The notes beneath the pieces are model-generated. The model saw only the letters and a program-made list of their open reading frames with translations, was not told where the DNA came from and did no database searches. A stretch of 64,000 bases of DNA from assembly GCF_000715075.1 (NCBI RefSeq), contig NC_134082.1, forward strand, positions 192,561,948-192,625,947, read 5' to 3'. Source of the DNA: Nicotiana tabacum. Taxonomy: Eukaryota; Streptophyta; Magnoliopsida; Solanales; Solanaceae. Made by a program: the position numbers and the translations under genes. This document shows, in pieces, positions 52,830 to 63,979 of the stretch. The first letter of the stretch is position 1; the number at the start of each line of letters is the position of its first letter.

Positions 52830-53745
52830 TGGTAGCATAGGGTCTCCAATCTCTAGCTATGTCCTTTCCAACATAGGGCTCCATTCCTTAGTCGATGCCA
52901 GCATAACTTGGTAATCTTTTACCACATACGGTCTCATTGCCTAGCTGATGCCAGCATAACATGGTAGTCTTTTCCATTATAGGGTTCCACTCCCTGGTTG
53001 ATCCCCGGCATAACCAGAGAACCTTTTTCTTTTTCGGCATAACCCGATGATTTTTCTTAGCATAACCTGAGGACCTTTTTCTTTTCCAGCATAACCCAAT
53101 GATTTTTCCCGGAATAGCCCGTGGATCTCCCCGGCATAACCCGAGGACCTTTTTCTTTTCCGGCATAACCCGATGAACTTTCCCGGCATAACCCATGGAC
53201 CTCCCCGGCATAACCCGGTGACCTTTTTTTTTCTTTTCTGGCATAACCCGATAACTTCTCCGGCATAACCCGTGGACTTCCCCAGCATAACCTGAGGACC
53301 TTTTTTTTTGGCATATCCCGATGACTTTCCCGGCATAACCCATCGACCTCCCCGGCATAACCCGTGGACCATTCTCTCTTTTCCGGCATAACCCGATGAC
53401 TTTCCCGACATAACCCGTGGACCTCCCCGGCATAACCCAAGGACCTTTTTCTCTTTTCCGGCATAACCCTTGGACCACCCAGACATAACCTGTGGACCTC
53501 CCCTGCATAACCCGAGGACCTTTTTCTCTTTTCCGGCACAACTCGATGACTTTCCCGGCATAACGCGTGGACCTCCCCAGCATAACCCGAGGATCTTTTA
53601 CTCTTTTCCGGCATAACCTGATGACTTTCCCGGCATAACCCGTGAACCTCTCCGACATAACCCGGGGACCTTTTTCTCTTTTCCAGCATAACCTGATGAC
53701 TTTTTCGGCATAACCCGTGGACCTCCCTAGCAGAACATGGCAATC
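52830..53745 (+). repeat. Tandem array with three-part higher-order unit in Ogre-2 3' UTR
   Basis: CGGCATAACCCG recurs about forty times. Three sub-units alternate: one ending ATGACTTTCC, one GTGGACCTCC and one AGGACCTTTTTCTCTTTTC, giving a unit of about 75 bp repeated about nine times from 53000 on. The left 150 bp is a looser, older version. It keeps long open frames on the minus strand only because the unit lacks stops. Confidence 0.92.
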
Positions 53746-54347
53746 CTTCTAATTTAGGGCTTCATTCCCTACTTTCGTACTCCCAAGGATACACAATCTT
53801 TATTTCAATGAAGAAATAGTTTATATTTTTGTTGCAAATAACTCACGAAATTTACCTAGTGAAAATTGGGGCAGAAAAATTTCATTCGTTTGTTTATTTT
53901 GGTGTCTGAGTAGGTTTGACCTCAAGGCACAGGGTTCGAGATGACCAAAAGAATGAGTCTCAATCCAAAATGAAGAAAAGAAGAAAAAGAACAAAAAGAA
54001 ATGAACTCAAAGTGCTGAAGTGGAGAGGGATGTGGACTGCTCAAGATATGATTGAAGTCACAGGATTCGCGTGTCCCACATTGATCCAAAACTGAAAAAT
54101 GAACCAGTGTTACAGCCGACGAGTATCAAGATTCAAATCAGAGTCTACAGCAAGAACCAGCCAAGACTCAAGATCAAACTTCAAGAGATTTATAGATAGG
54201 AATTTCGTAACTCGCAGCTGATAGGATTAGCTAGCTTAGCTTTTTATTTTTCATTTTGATGTACTAAGGAGTTCAGCAAGCAGTAGCAGCAGCAACAACA
54301 ATAGTGAAATCACAGCTTCCCAGTAGTCCCAGCTTCCAAAACTTCCA
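53746..54347 (+). other. Ogre-2 3' UTR, last part
   Basis: No coding region or further repeat recognised between the tandem array and motif copy D. Confidence 0.6.
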
Positions 54348-54415
54348 GAACTACACTGACTTGATTCCTTTATAGCCAAGGATATATAGGCAACCTTTGA
54401 AGCAAGGTTCAGTCA
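54348..54415 (+). promoter_or_regulatory. Boundary motif copy D of Ogre-2
   Basis: GAACTACA (54348-54355), GATTCC, then GGATATATAGGCA ending at 54392, 45 nt overall, then GGTTCAGTCAGAC. It lies about 100 nt before the polypurine tract. Confidence 0.76.
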
Positions 54416-54514
54416 GACTCTTTTAAAAATGCTTCTCAAGGAGTATCAAAAGGGAAAAAATCCCTCACAATTGCTCATTTTATCTTTGCCCGAAAATCCT
54501 TCGTGTCTCCGAGC

Positions 54515-54527
54515 AAAGAGGGGCAGC
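54515..54527 (+). other. Polypurine tract of Ogre-2
   Basis: AAAGAGGGGCAGC right before the LTR start TGTGAGCACG. Matches Ogre-1. Confidence 0.9.
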
Positions 54528-54572
54528 TGTGAGCACGTGATTTTTGCCTCACATGAATTACTCCTATAGAAT
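54528..54572 (+). repeat. Stub of Ogre-2 3' LTR
   Basis: The first 45 bp repeat the 5' LTR start with two changes (TGTGAGCACGTGATTTTTGC onward), then similarity ends in the TG of the Athila-1 LTR. The rest should follow the distal end of Athila-1, beyond the window. Confidence 0.88.
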
Positions 54573-54850
54573 TGCAAACACCCATAGTCAATCTAGCCCT
54601 AAATTGCAACCCCCATCAATTACTTACACTAGGGTTGAGCCACAACCCTAGCTAAAGGGTCTAGCTACTCATACTTGAAGAGAAAAATAAAGAAATAGAT
54701 GAAGATGAACACATATTAATTAATGGCTAAGCTAAATACAAAGATTCAATGATAAAAAGTAAGTAAAATGCCCAAAATGGCTACAAGATACGTTCTCATG
54801 AGCGCAACAGCTATTCTAAAATATCTGATACCCTAAAAATGGAAAAAGAT

Positions 54851-54860
54851 TCTATTTATA
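54851..54860 (-). promoter_or_regulatory. TATA box of Athila-1 LTR
   Basis: TATAAATAGA on the minus strand, about 40 bp downstream of the nearest dyad. The same ten bases recur at 60103-60094. Confidence 0.72.
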
Positions 54861-54901
54861 CTAAGTTGGAAAAACTGGAAAAAAATGCCCCTGCGGGTCA
54901 G

Positions 54902-55240
54902 TGCGAACCACACAAAATGGTGTGCGGCCGCACTAGGCTCTTGAACTTGAAAACTTGGCTCTCTGAACTCAGGCTCCGTGGACTGCATAGAATTGAACAT
55001 TGCCGCGGAGGCTTCTAGTGCGATCCACACAAACTGGACCGCGGACCGCACAAGCTTGAAAGCTCCAACTTCACCCTCTCTGAATCTTGGCTCTGCAGAC
55101 CTCACAGAATAGTAGTGCGGCCGCATTGCCTTCAGTGCGGACCTCACAAAACCTTCTGCGGCCGCACTACCTTAATGCCTGAAGTACCAGCTCTTTGAAT
55201 CTTCCTAGTGCGGTCCGCACAGAGTGTAGTGCGGCAGCAC
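54902..55240. repeat. CpG-rich dyad cluster in Athila-1 LTR
   Basis: GTGCGGCCGCAC (54922), GTGCGGTCCGCAC (55208) and worn variants such as GTGCGGCAGCAC and GTGCGGACCTCAC. Several are paired through a spacer like AAAATGGT or AGAGTGTA. They stand out in an AT-rich LTR. Confidence 0.85.
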
Positions 55241-55446
55241 TAGGCCTGTTTTTCCTGAGTTTGTCTTGTCTTTGGTACTTGTGCAAGTTTCACTCCTTTT
55301 GATCTAATCTTTGACATCTTGTCACTTTATTGATCAAACCTGCAATCAAGCACAACTAATGGGAGTTTTAGGACTATTTTTTATGAATTTATAATCAAAG
55401 CATAAGCAAGAAGGAGTATAAAATGCGTCAAAATCCTTAGTTATCA

Positions 55447-55462
55447 ACTCCCCCAAACTTAA
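55447..55462 (-). other. Polypurine tract of Athila-1
   Basis: The minus strand reads AAGTTTGGGGGAGT directly before TGATAACTAAGG. A CTCGAGGACAAGCAAAAGC block precedes it; Athila-2 has the same order. Confidence 0.82.
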
Positions 55463-57303
55463 GCTTTTGCTTGTCCTCGAGCAAACAAAATAAGACTCAC
55501 CCCTTAAGGGAAAATCCAAGATATTTTCAGTTGTCCTAAAGCAACCTCTCTAGCATCAATTGGGACTAACAATTGCCCTCAATATAAATGAGTTATTAAC
55601 AACATTTAACCTTCGAAAAACCATGGATCAAGTGCGACATAAGAGCTTCAAGAGTTGACTCAGCACATCAAAGAACTCTCTCAATTACTTTGGTCATTGT
55701 GGAACCCAACTCGCACATTCTCAATTCTCCCTTAGCAGACCTCACCTTTAGAATATTGGCACGCAAAATGAGGCTAATGGAAATTCACTCATCTCTCTCA
55801 AGAAAAAGTCATAAGTCCGGCTCTAAGTACCATATGCTTGCCCCTTATGTGAGTATCCACTAATGTAAGCTTCATTCAACTCAAGATCATATAGGGCTTT
55901 TGTGGAGATATTGTGAAGGCTTTTGGTTCAGGGTTGGATATGTTTTGGTCTAAGTAGGTTCCATCTTCCCTTAAGCACTTCTTTTAATTCATTTGGCACA
56001 CATTCTGTTAACTCTTTGAGTCATTTCACTTCTTTGTAAGGGGTTAGAGAGACATATTGTCACTCTATCTTACGTATTTCAAACCTTTTTCTCCTTTCTC
56101 AACTTTCCAAACCTTTCATTCTTTGCTTTTTCTTGAATCCCTTTTTATTCTTTTTCACTTTGAACATTTTTTTGTCTTTTTGCTTTTCTTTCTTTTTCAT
56201 TGCCTTTTATTTTCTTCATTTTTGTGCCTTTTTACCACTTTGTTGCAATCCTCCTCTCTCTCCCCAAACTTATACTTTTTCCATGTGCTAAAGGAAAGAT
56301 CGGGTGACAAGAGAGGATATCTTTTAGAACAGGTATAGGCTTGTATCATTGTTTTTGAAAGAAAAAGGTCTAAGGCTCAAAAGGGTTAACTAGGGATCAT
56401 ATCATTGGTAGGTTATGGAATTGTTAAAACTATCATTTGGATCAAGGATAGCCTATAATTATGCTCAAGTCAATATTCACTTATGATTTCGCCTCAACAA
56501 ATATTCAGGGCAAGTTCTAGAAAAATGGCTCAGGACTTGGACATGCAATTCAATTACTCACCACACAAGCTAAGGGATTGCTAAAGACATAGAGTTAGAG
56601 GCCCACAACGACCTTAGATACGAATTAAGCACACAATGGTCCTGAAAAACCAGTTGATGATTATCGGTCAACACAAGAGTCTCAAGGTCATGACTTTCAC
56701 CATCCTAAACACAACAATTTGTTTTTGATCATGAGATCAAAGGTAAATGTACTAGGCCCAAGTGAAGCTTCGCTTGAGGAACCCTTAACTACTAGCTACT
56801 AAAAACAAAAAAAATGGACTCAAACCCTTAAGAAGGTAGTCACGCCATCTATCATTGGGAAGAGCCACCCGGTTCACACAACACTCCACCTTTGGAAAGA
56901 ACCGTGGCATTAAGAAAACCAAAGGCTTATTGAAACGTCCAAAACAAAACAAAAATCTACGAACATAAATAAGAAGCTAAAAATGAAAAAAATTGCGAAA
57001 AATAGAATCAATATATACAAGAGGGGATTTGAATATACAATAGATAGGATGAATATGTACAATGAAACGTAACTTTATATACAGACCCAAAGTAAAATAA
57101 AAGTGTGATAAATGTAACTAAATATCAAATTATATACAGACCAAAGATGAAAAATCAAGAAAGCATAAAAATGTATCAATATATATAAAGTTATCCAAAA
57201 TGTAGGGCATACCCCATCAAATGAAAGCTGGCATTATCCCCAATGCCAACTAATCTAAATAAAGCATCAAAAGGATAAGAGGAAAAAGGATATAGAAGAC
57301 TCC
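55463..57303 (-). other. Athila-1 3' UTR
   Basis: About 1.8 kb without a credible gene. A T-rich stretch lies at 56100-56230, and CATATGCTTGCCC and ACTAATGTAAGC near 55837-55873 are shared with Athila-2. The 93-codon plus frame at 56057-56338 is low-complexity. Confidence 0.7.
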
Positions 57304-59370
57304 CTAAGCCCTGTCTGTGTGCATAGGATCATGAGTGGTCCCTAGGTCCTCTGTGTGCTTGGGAACCTTAGACTGGTTCTCGGTGGTCTGCTCCTCTGCT
57401 ACTGGGATCTGGGTCAGGACCTCGACAGGCTTTGGAATTGGTACATCCTGTAGCTGACTGGAGGAAGTCTCCGGTGGGTCCGCCAACTGGATGATGGCAT
57501 CATCAGCTCTACGAATCATCCTCCTCCTCTTCGGAGGCCTCTATGTCTGCTCCTGCTGTGGCTAAGCTACTAGGACTGGGTCCTTGAACAAAAAGTCTAA
57601 AGGCAGCTGATCTGCCTTCAGTTTGTCAACATCTGCATGTAGCTCCTTCACAGACTCCTTGTAGGCCCGTGTCTTCCGCAGCTTCTTGTGCTCTCGAGCA
57701 AGCTCCTTGAGAGCCTTGATATGTGAAACAACTGCCTTTGAGAACACAATCTGAGTGTCAAGGATCTTCTTCTGATTGTCAAGTATCTCCTTGAGCGCAT
57801 CCTCTATCGACTGTGGCATCTGTGGAGCTGGGGAAATCGACTAAGCCTCTATAGTGGAAGTCAAGAGGGACAACTTGGATGAAGTAGTATGCATCCAGTT
57901 GTTGATACTCAAAAGTGCCTGGCTCAGACGGTGGGCAGTAATAGGATGGGCCCGGGAAGATGGGACCTCCAGGCCCGCTGATGTGGATGGACCGGTAGGA
58001 ATAGCTATGGATGTGGAAGGTCCGGGAGGGATGTCAGCAAAAGTAGAGGTAGGCTCAACAAGGACCTCTACCACAACTGGCTCTTCAGACTGGCCAGTTG
58101 GAGCAGAAGCAAGAGCTTTGTAGTTCTTGCTTTTGGGGTTGTCGTCCCCCTTCATGCGATACTAGGAAAAAGGGGCGGTCGCCTTGACCTTGATGTCATA
58201 GGGTCTCTTTTCCACCTCCAAGTCCTGAAAGTACATTGTGAGGAAGCTGGGAAAAGGGTAGTTCCGATCATGCTCCACTCCCACTATAGTGATAATCCGG
58301 GACATCACATTCTACACGTTGATGGGGTACCCTGCCATGATAGAAGCCACTAACACAGCCCAGTGGAGAGGGAGGGTGTTGTCATGAGTGGTAGGATCCA
58401 ACCGGCTGCAAATAAAAGTCTCCCATCCCCTCGCCTCAAAGTTCAAGCTCTTTCTCAATATTTTGACTCCAACAGTCAACTAGTCGGGGAAGGTACCTGG
58501 GATTGCCAGGTACTGTGCTAGCCATGGACGGACCTCCTCGTCCATTTCCAACTTCGCCATATACAATGTCTCATCCTCCTTATTGAATCTCAAATACTCA
58601 TTTATCGACTTCCTATCAAATAGTACCTTCAAGTTTCGAACCTTGGTCGCTTTGGAGCCCTTTTTAATGTGGGCTACATTGAAATAAAATTCCTTTACCA
58701 AGTGTTCGTTGGCGTCCACACAGTTATCTATAAAATGCTCCTAACCCACTCTAGTCCTAAACTGTCTCTGCACGTTGGGGTTGTGGGGTAGTAGGTCTCT
58801 ATCTATGAAGCTCCTCTTCGGAATCAATTTTCTCACCGGCCACCACTCTCGAAACTTATGGTACGCCACCTCACTCACAAATCTATCCTCCCAAGCTTCG
58901 GGCTTCCTAGTTCTAGCAACGCCTCCTACCTGAGGCTTGCCTCCTTCAGCTACATCCTCATTTCCTTGTACTTCCTCCTCACCTCCTTCTGCACCCTCGC
59001 CGGATAATGAAGTTGTGGGAGAGGTGGGGTATTCCCTACTACCGGCTGTTGAGCCTTCAGACGACCCAGAAGAAACATCAGTTGGTGCTTGGGCAGTGGG
59101 TGATGGGGGAGGAGTGTCTCTATGTCTGGCCCTCTCTGGATACGGGATGTATTCTGGGATTTAGTCCGAAGAGATCTCCCGAGAGGGCTCGTACTCACTC
59201 CCCGACATGTCAATGGCTCTGTCACCTGCTTTTATGGCCTTCCTCATATTCTTAATGTTTTGCCTAGCTTTGGGAGTGAGTTTGACCATTTTCTGTTTCC
59301 CTCCTCGGGAGGATTCTCCTCGGCCTAGTTGTTTAGAGTCTTTCCCTTGTTGTTTCACCATTGTCTGCAA
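57304..59370 (-). pseudogene. Athila-1 env-like ORF with in-frame stops only
   Basis: One frame of about 689 codons from ATG at 59370 to TAG at 57304, without frameshift, broken by eight in-frame stops: TAA at 59161 and TAG at 58741, 58480, 58312, 58162, 57841, 57562 and 57541. The N-terminus is basic and polar (KLTPKARQNIKNMRKAIK), then Ser/Pro/Glu-rich, then a globular core (NEHLVKEFYFNVAHIKKGSK, FDRKSINEYLRF, ARGWETFICSRLDPTTHDNT) of the kind annotated as putative plant transposon protein domain. Pro/Ser/Thr-rich and charged helical segments end it. I see no clear signal peptide or membrane segment, so 'env-like' reflects position only. It could have been expressed by splicing or from the upstream TATA box. 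Confidence 0.8.
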
Positions 59371-60420
59371 ACATCATTCAATAAATTTGTTAGTATCAAT
59401 AGAAGCAGTTCAGATTATTGTTGCAGAAAGAATTGTAGAACATAGGCAAAATGTTGCAGACGGTTCTCAGAAGATACCCAGTGCGGCTGCACAGGGGCCA
59501 GTGCGGATCGCACATAATGGACTGCGATCCGCATAGGGATGGGGTTTAGACTAACCACCCTCTGTATCTAGGCAGTGCGGACCGCACAAAATGTAGTGCG
59601 GTCGCACTGCCCAAAGTTCAGCTTCCTAGAAGTTCTTTAGTGCGGTCCGCACAAAATGGTATTGCGGACCGCACAAGGGCGCCGCGGACCGCACAAAAAT
59701 GATCGCGATCCGCACTGAGTGCCCAAAAACGGCACTAAATTAGGGTTCATGAAATTTTCCCTTAAATTCCAATTTTCCACCTAATTAGTGTCCCTAAATC
59801 ATTTCCCAGTCCATTTAACTAACAAATTCCTCATGAATTCAAAATTTAACTACTCTAGCCTAGGCAATTGAAATAAATACGGGAGGAAGAAGAAAACAAG
59901 CTAAGAAAAACAAAAATTAAGCGAAATTACAAAATTAACAAGGAAAAAAATATGATTTTAAAGTTACTAGTTATGAGACGAATTGAGGAATGATGATTCT
60001 AAGCATTTAATTATGAGAAGAGATATGGATGAACAGTGTTTATAAGCTCTGAGGTTCAAATTTTGTGAAAAGAGTAAAAGGGGTCCCTCAGGGTCTATTT
60101 ATAGAAAAACCCTGGGTCCCATTCTCACAAACCAGTGCGGACCGCACAAAATGGACCGCGGTCCGCACAGTATTGTTTTGTTCAAGCCTGAGAAGGCAAT
60201 GCTCTGCGGTCCATACAGAATGAACTGCGGCCGCAGAGGTCCAGTACAAAATGTAGTGCGGCCGCACCTGGAAAACTTCAAAGAGGTCTCAATTCACCAT
60301 TTACCAGTGCGGACCGCACAAAATATAGTACGGCCGCACTGGCAACTTCAGAGACCTATGCATTTTTCCACCTTGTCATACATTGCATCAACACAACCCT
60401 GTAACATCTCACACTAGTTA
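59371..60420 (-). promoter_or_regulatory. Putative internal promoter region before the env-like ORF
   Basis: Non-coding. TATAAATAGA lies at 60103-60094. Upstream (60134-60345) are about seven CpG-rich dyads such as GTGCGGACCGCAC and GTGCGGCCGCAC, and downstream (59481-59730) about nine more. The layout of dyads about 30 bp before an identical TATA box repeats that of the LTR. Promoter activity is inferred. Confidence 0.6.
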
Positions 60421-60667
60421 GTCCAAAAATCAATCCTATACTACAAAGAAAATCAAAGAAAACAAGAAGAAAAACACATGGGTTGCCTCACAAAAAGCAC
60501 TTGATTTAACGTCGCGGCACGACGCATGTTACCATCACATCATTTGAAATGAAGAAGTGCCACCACGTGGGTGTCATCAATTTTCCCAAGATAATGCTTG
60601 ACCCGGTGCCCGTTAACTTTAAAGACTTCAGCATTTTTATTTTTCAAATCAAGAGCACCAAAAGGCG
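60421..60667 (-). other. Spacer after integrase of Athila-1
   Basis: No gene seen. It contains a TTTAACGTCGCGGCACGACG block near 60505 and otherwise encodes only worn sequence next to the integrase end. Confidence 0.5.
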
Positions 60668-63185
60668 TCACAAACACACTTCAAACGGCCCACTCCATTT
60701 TGATTTAAGCTTTCCCGGAAACAGATGTAACTGAGAGTTAAACAAGATAACTAAATCACCTACTTTGAACTCCTTTCCACGAGAATATTTATCATGAAGG
60801 TACTTCATCTTGTCCTTATACAAGGATGAACTGGAGTAGGCATGGAATCTAAATTTATCAAGTTCATTGAGCTTCTTTATACGAAGATTGGCTGCAACAT
60901 CCCATTCAAGATTCAACATCCTCAAAGCCCACATAGCCTTGTGCTGTAACTCAACCGGAAGATGGCAAGCTTTCCCAAACACCAACCGATACTGAGACAT
61001 ATCAATCGAAGTTTTGTAAGCCATCCGATAAGCCTATAGAGCGTCATCCAACTTTTTCGACCAATCGTTCCTATTAGCATTGACCGTCTTTGACAATATA
61101 CTTTTGATTTCCCTGTTGAAGACTTCCACTTGACCACTTGCTTGAGGATGATAGGGGTAGAAACTTTGTGATTGACACCGTACTTAGAAAGCAACGTGTC
61201 GAAAGCTCTATTGCAAAAGTGAGACCCCCCATCACTGATAATCGCACGAGGAGTGCCAAACCTTGTGAAAATTCTCTTCTTAAGATATGCAATAACACTC
61301 CGGGCTTCATTGTTAGGCAAAGCCACTGCTTCAACCCATTTTGATACATAGTCAACTGCCACAAGAACGTAAGTGTTCCCACAAGAGCTAAAAAATGGAC
61401 CCATGAAATCAATGCCCCACACATCAAAAATATCAACCTCAAGGATGGTATTGAGAGGCATCTCATCTTTCTTCGAAATTCCACACGCTATTTGGCATTC
61501 GTCGCATCTCTTCACAAGCTCACCCGCATCTTTGAACAAAGTTGGCCAATAAAACCCACAACTAAGAACTTTAGAAGCCGTCCTCACCCCACCATGATGG
61601 CCACCATAGGGAGAGGAATGACAAGCCTCCAAGATACTCAATTGCTCCTCCTCTGGGACACACCTTCGGATCACACCATCCGTGCAAATCTTGAACAAGT
61701 ATGGCTCATCCCAATAAAAATCCAAACTATCCCGCTTGAACTTCTTCCTTTGGTTAGAAGAGAGCTCACACAGGATTATTTCGGTCACAAGGTAATTAGC
61801 AACATCGGCAAACCATGGTATATCATTTATTGACACTGCAAGGAGTTGTTCATAGGGAAATGAATCATTGATCTCAAGTCCATCACAAGGCCTCCCCTCC
61901 TCCTCCAAATGGGATAAGTGGTTCGCCACTTGGTTCTCATTACCCTTCCGATCCAGAATTTCTAGATCAAACTCTTGAAGTAGTAGCACCCATCCCATCA
62001 ATCTTGACTTGGAGTCTTTTTTTGTCATCAAGTACCTAAGAGCGGCATGATCGGTGTGCACTATGACTTTGGCCCCCATAGGATACGGCCGAAACTTTTC
62101 CATAGCAAATACTATAGCCAACAACTCTTTCCCAGTAACTGTGTAGTTCTTTTGAGCCTCATTCATGGTCTTGCTTGCGTAGTACACCGGATGAAATATC
62201 TTGTTAACCTTTTGACCCAAGACATCCCCAACCACAATGTCACTTGCGTCACACATGAGCTCGAAGGCCAAGCTACAATTTGGTGTGGTAATGATTAGGG
62301 TAGTGGTCAACTTAAGCTTGAGAAGCTCAAATGCTTGCATACATCCCTCATCGAACACAAACTTGGCATCCTTTTCTAGTAGCTTGCACAAGGGGTTTAC
62401 CACCTTTGAAAAATCTTTTATAAACCTCCGGTGGAACCCCGCGTACCCAAGAAACTCCTCACCCCCTTGACGGAAATGGGGGGAGGAAGCCTTGAAATCA
62501 CCTCTATCTTGGCTTTGTCAACTTCTTTTGCACGCTTTAAAATCTTGTGGCCCAACACTATGCCTTCCTATACCATGAAGTGGCATTTTTCCCAATTAAG
62601 CACGAGATTGGTGTCTTCACATCGGGCTAATACACTATCCAAATTTCTCAAACACTCTTCAAAGGAATCAATAACCACACTGAAATCATCCATGAAGACC
62701 TCCAAGATATCTTCTACCATGTCGGTGAAAATAGCTATCATGCATCATTAGAAGGTCGCCAGAGCATTACACAACCCGAACGGCATCCGAGAGAAAGTGA
62801 AGGTTCCATATGGACAGGTAAAGGTGGTCTTCTCCTGGTCCTCTGGGGCAATTAAGATTTGATTATACCCCGAGTATCCAGCCAAAAAGCAATAAAAAGC
62901 ATGCCCCGCAAGACGATCAAGCATTTGGTCAAGGAATGGCAATGGGAAATGATCCCTTCGGGTCACCTTGTTTAGCTTCTGGTAGTCCATACATACCCTC
63001 TATCTAGTAACTGTCCGAGTGGGAATAAGTTCATTGTTGTCATTTGTTACCGCAATCATACTACCCTTTTTCGATACACATTGCACTGGAGAAGCCCATG
63101 AGCTATCGAAAACGGGGTACACAACACCGGCATCCAACCACTTGATCACTTCTTTCTTCACCACTTCTTGCATTGCCTTATTCAA
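60668..63185 (-). pseudogene. pol: Athila-1 pol: RT, RNase H, integrase
   Basis: RT begins in the 63185 frame (WLDAGVVYPVFDSSWASPVQ) and goes on with MDYQKLNKVTRRDHFPLPF. Motif A reads CFLAGYSGYNQI, where the catalytic Asp is Ala, while the FMDD box near 62690 is intact. RNase H has [17 protein letters not shown] and [10 protein letters not shown]. Integrase has an intact HHCC finger ([12 protein letters not shown], then RCDECQ), WGIDFMGP and [10 protein letters not shown] frameshift near 61145 precedes its catalytic Glu, and a TAG lies at 61034. The end is KWSGPFEV, where the frame is lost at 60668. Confidence 0.88.
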
Positions 63186-63337
63186 TCTTCTTTGATGCTA
63201 TAAGGAAGGCTTTTCATCATCCTCCAAGATAATTTTGTGCATAGAATGCGGGGTTTATTCCCCGAATGTCATCCAAAGTCCATCCAATTGCCCTTTTCTG
63301 CTTTTGAAGCACCGCCAAAGTAGCCTCAACCTGCATG

Positions 63338-63979
63338 TTAGTAAGGCAAGAAGAAAGAATAACTGGTAAAGTAGAATTTGAGTCCCAAGAACTCATACCT
63401 GAGGTGTGGAGGCAGTGGTTTCAACTCCAACACCGGTGGCTCCTCAATTGATGGTTTTGTTGGTGGCGTTTTCCGGTTTTCAAGATACAATGACAATTTT
63501 CTAGGATCATAGGAATAAGAGCCCATTCCATGTAAAGCATTCACGCACTCCACTCGGCTTGCATCCTCATTGACATCAAGATTTAACAATATGGATTCCA
63601 ATGGTTCCTCCACATTGATCATTGTACTGGTGTCATCAATTATCACTGCTGTGATGAGGTCAACAAAAGAGCACACCTTGGTAATGTTGGGCTGCTTCAT
63701 AGATTTGCACACATGAAAGACGACCTTTTCATCTCCCACCCGAAAAGTGATCTCACCCGCTTCAACATCAACCAATGCCTTCTCCGTTGCAAGGAAAGGC
63801 CTTCCCAAGATAATAGGAACCTCATAGCCCACCTCACAATCCAAAATCACAAAGTCGGCCGGCAATATGAATTTGTCCATTCGGACAAGCACGTCATCAA
63901 TAATGCCCAAAGGTCGCTTCATCGATCGATCCACCATTTGAAGTCTCATTAAGGTTGTACTAGGTTTCCCAATACCCAA
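63338..63979 (-). CDS. pro: Athila-1 protease region (partial gag-pol)
   Basis: 213 codons open. MGIGKPSTTLMRLQMVDRS then VRMDKFILPADFVILDCE and VPIILGRPFLATEKALVDVE match the C-terminal half of Athila-type proteases. The catalytic triad itself would lie just upstream, beyond the window. The acidic, Pro-rich tail (PSIEEPPVLELKPLPPHLRY) is the usual link to RT. Confidence 0.82.
   Translation of the reverse strand: MGIGKPSTTLMRLQMVDRSMKRPLGIIDDVLVRMDKFILPADFVILDCEVGYEVPIILGRPFLATEKALVDVEAGEITFRVGDEKVVFHVCKSMKQPNITKVCSFVDLITAVIIDDTSTMINVEEPLESILLNLDVNEDASRVECVNALHGMGSYSYDPRKLSLYLENRKTPPTKPSIEEPPVLELKPLPPHLRYEFLGLKFYFTSYSFFLPY

Larger units (their letters stand above)
37002..54572 (+). mobile_element. 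Ogre-type Ty3/Gypsy retrotransposon (Ogre-2)
   Basis: It has a complete 5' LTR (37002-40738), primer site, leader, ORF1, gag, protease, intron remnant, RT, two RNase H domains, integrase, repeat-rich 3' UTR, polypurine tract and the first 45 bp of the 3' LTR. That LTR is cut by Athila-1. Coding parts are much more damaged than in Ogre-1: many stops, a deleted piece of integrase and a lost G-patch. The left flank TCCTC (36997-37001) is the predicted target duplication. Confidence 0.92.
54573..55446 (-). repeat. Athila-1 3' LTR (about 874 bp)
   Basis: On the minus strand it starts TGATAACTAAGG at 55446, right after the polypurine tract, and ends near TTTGCA at 54573. The left edge is inferred from the loss of Ogre-2 similarity. 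TATAAATAGA lies at 54860-54851. Upstream of it, 54902-55240 holds about eight CpG-rich dyads. Confidence 0.82.

Noticed and set aside
52888..53743. Three overlapping open frames of 194-256 codons on the minus strand
   Set aside because: They run through the tandem array in all three frames, because the repeat unit has no stops; the translation is only the repeated unit.
56057..56338. 93-codon Phe/Leu-rich possible membrane protein
   Set aside because: Low-complexity T-rich part of the Athila-1 3' UTR, with no conserved counterpart seen in Athila-2.
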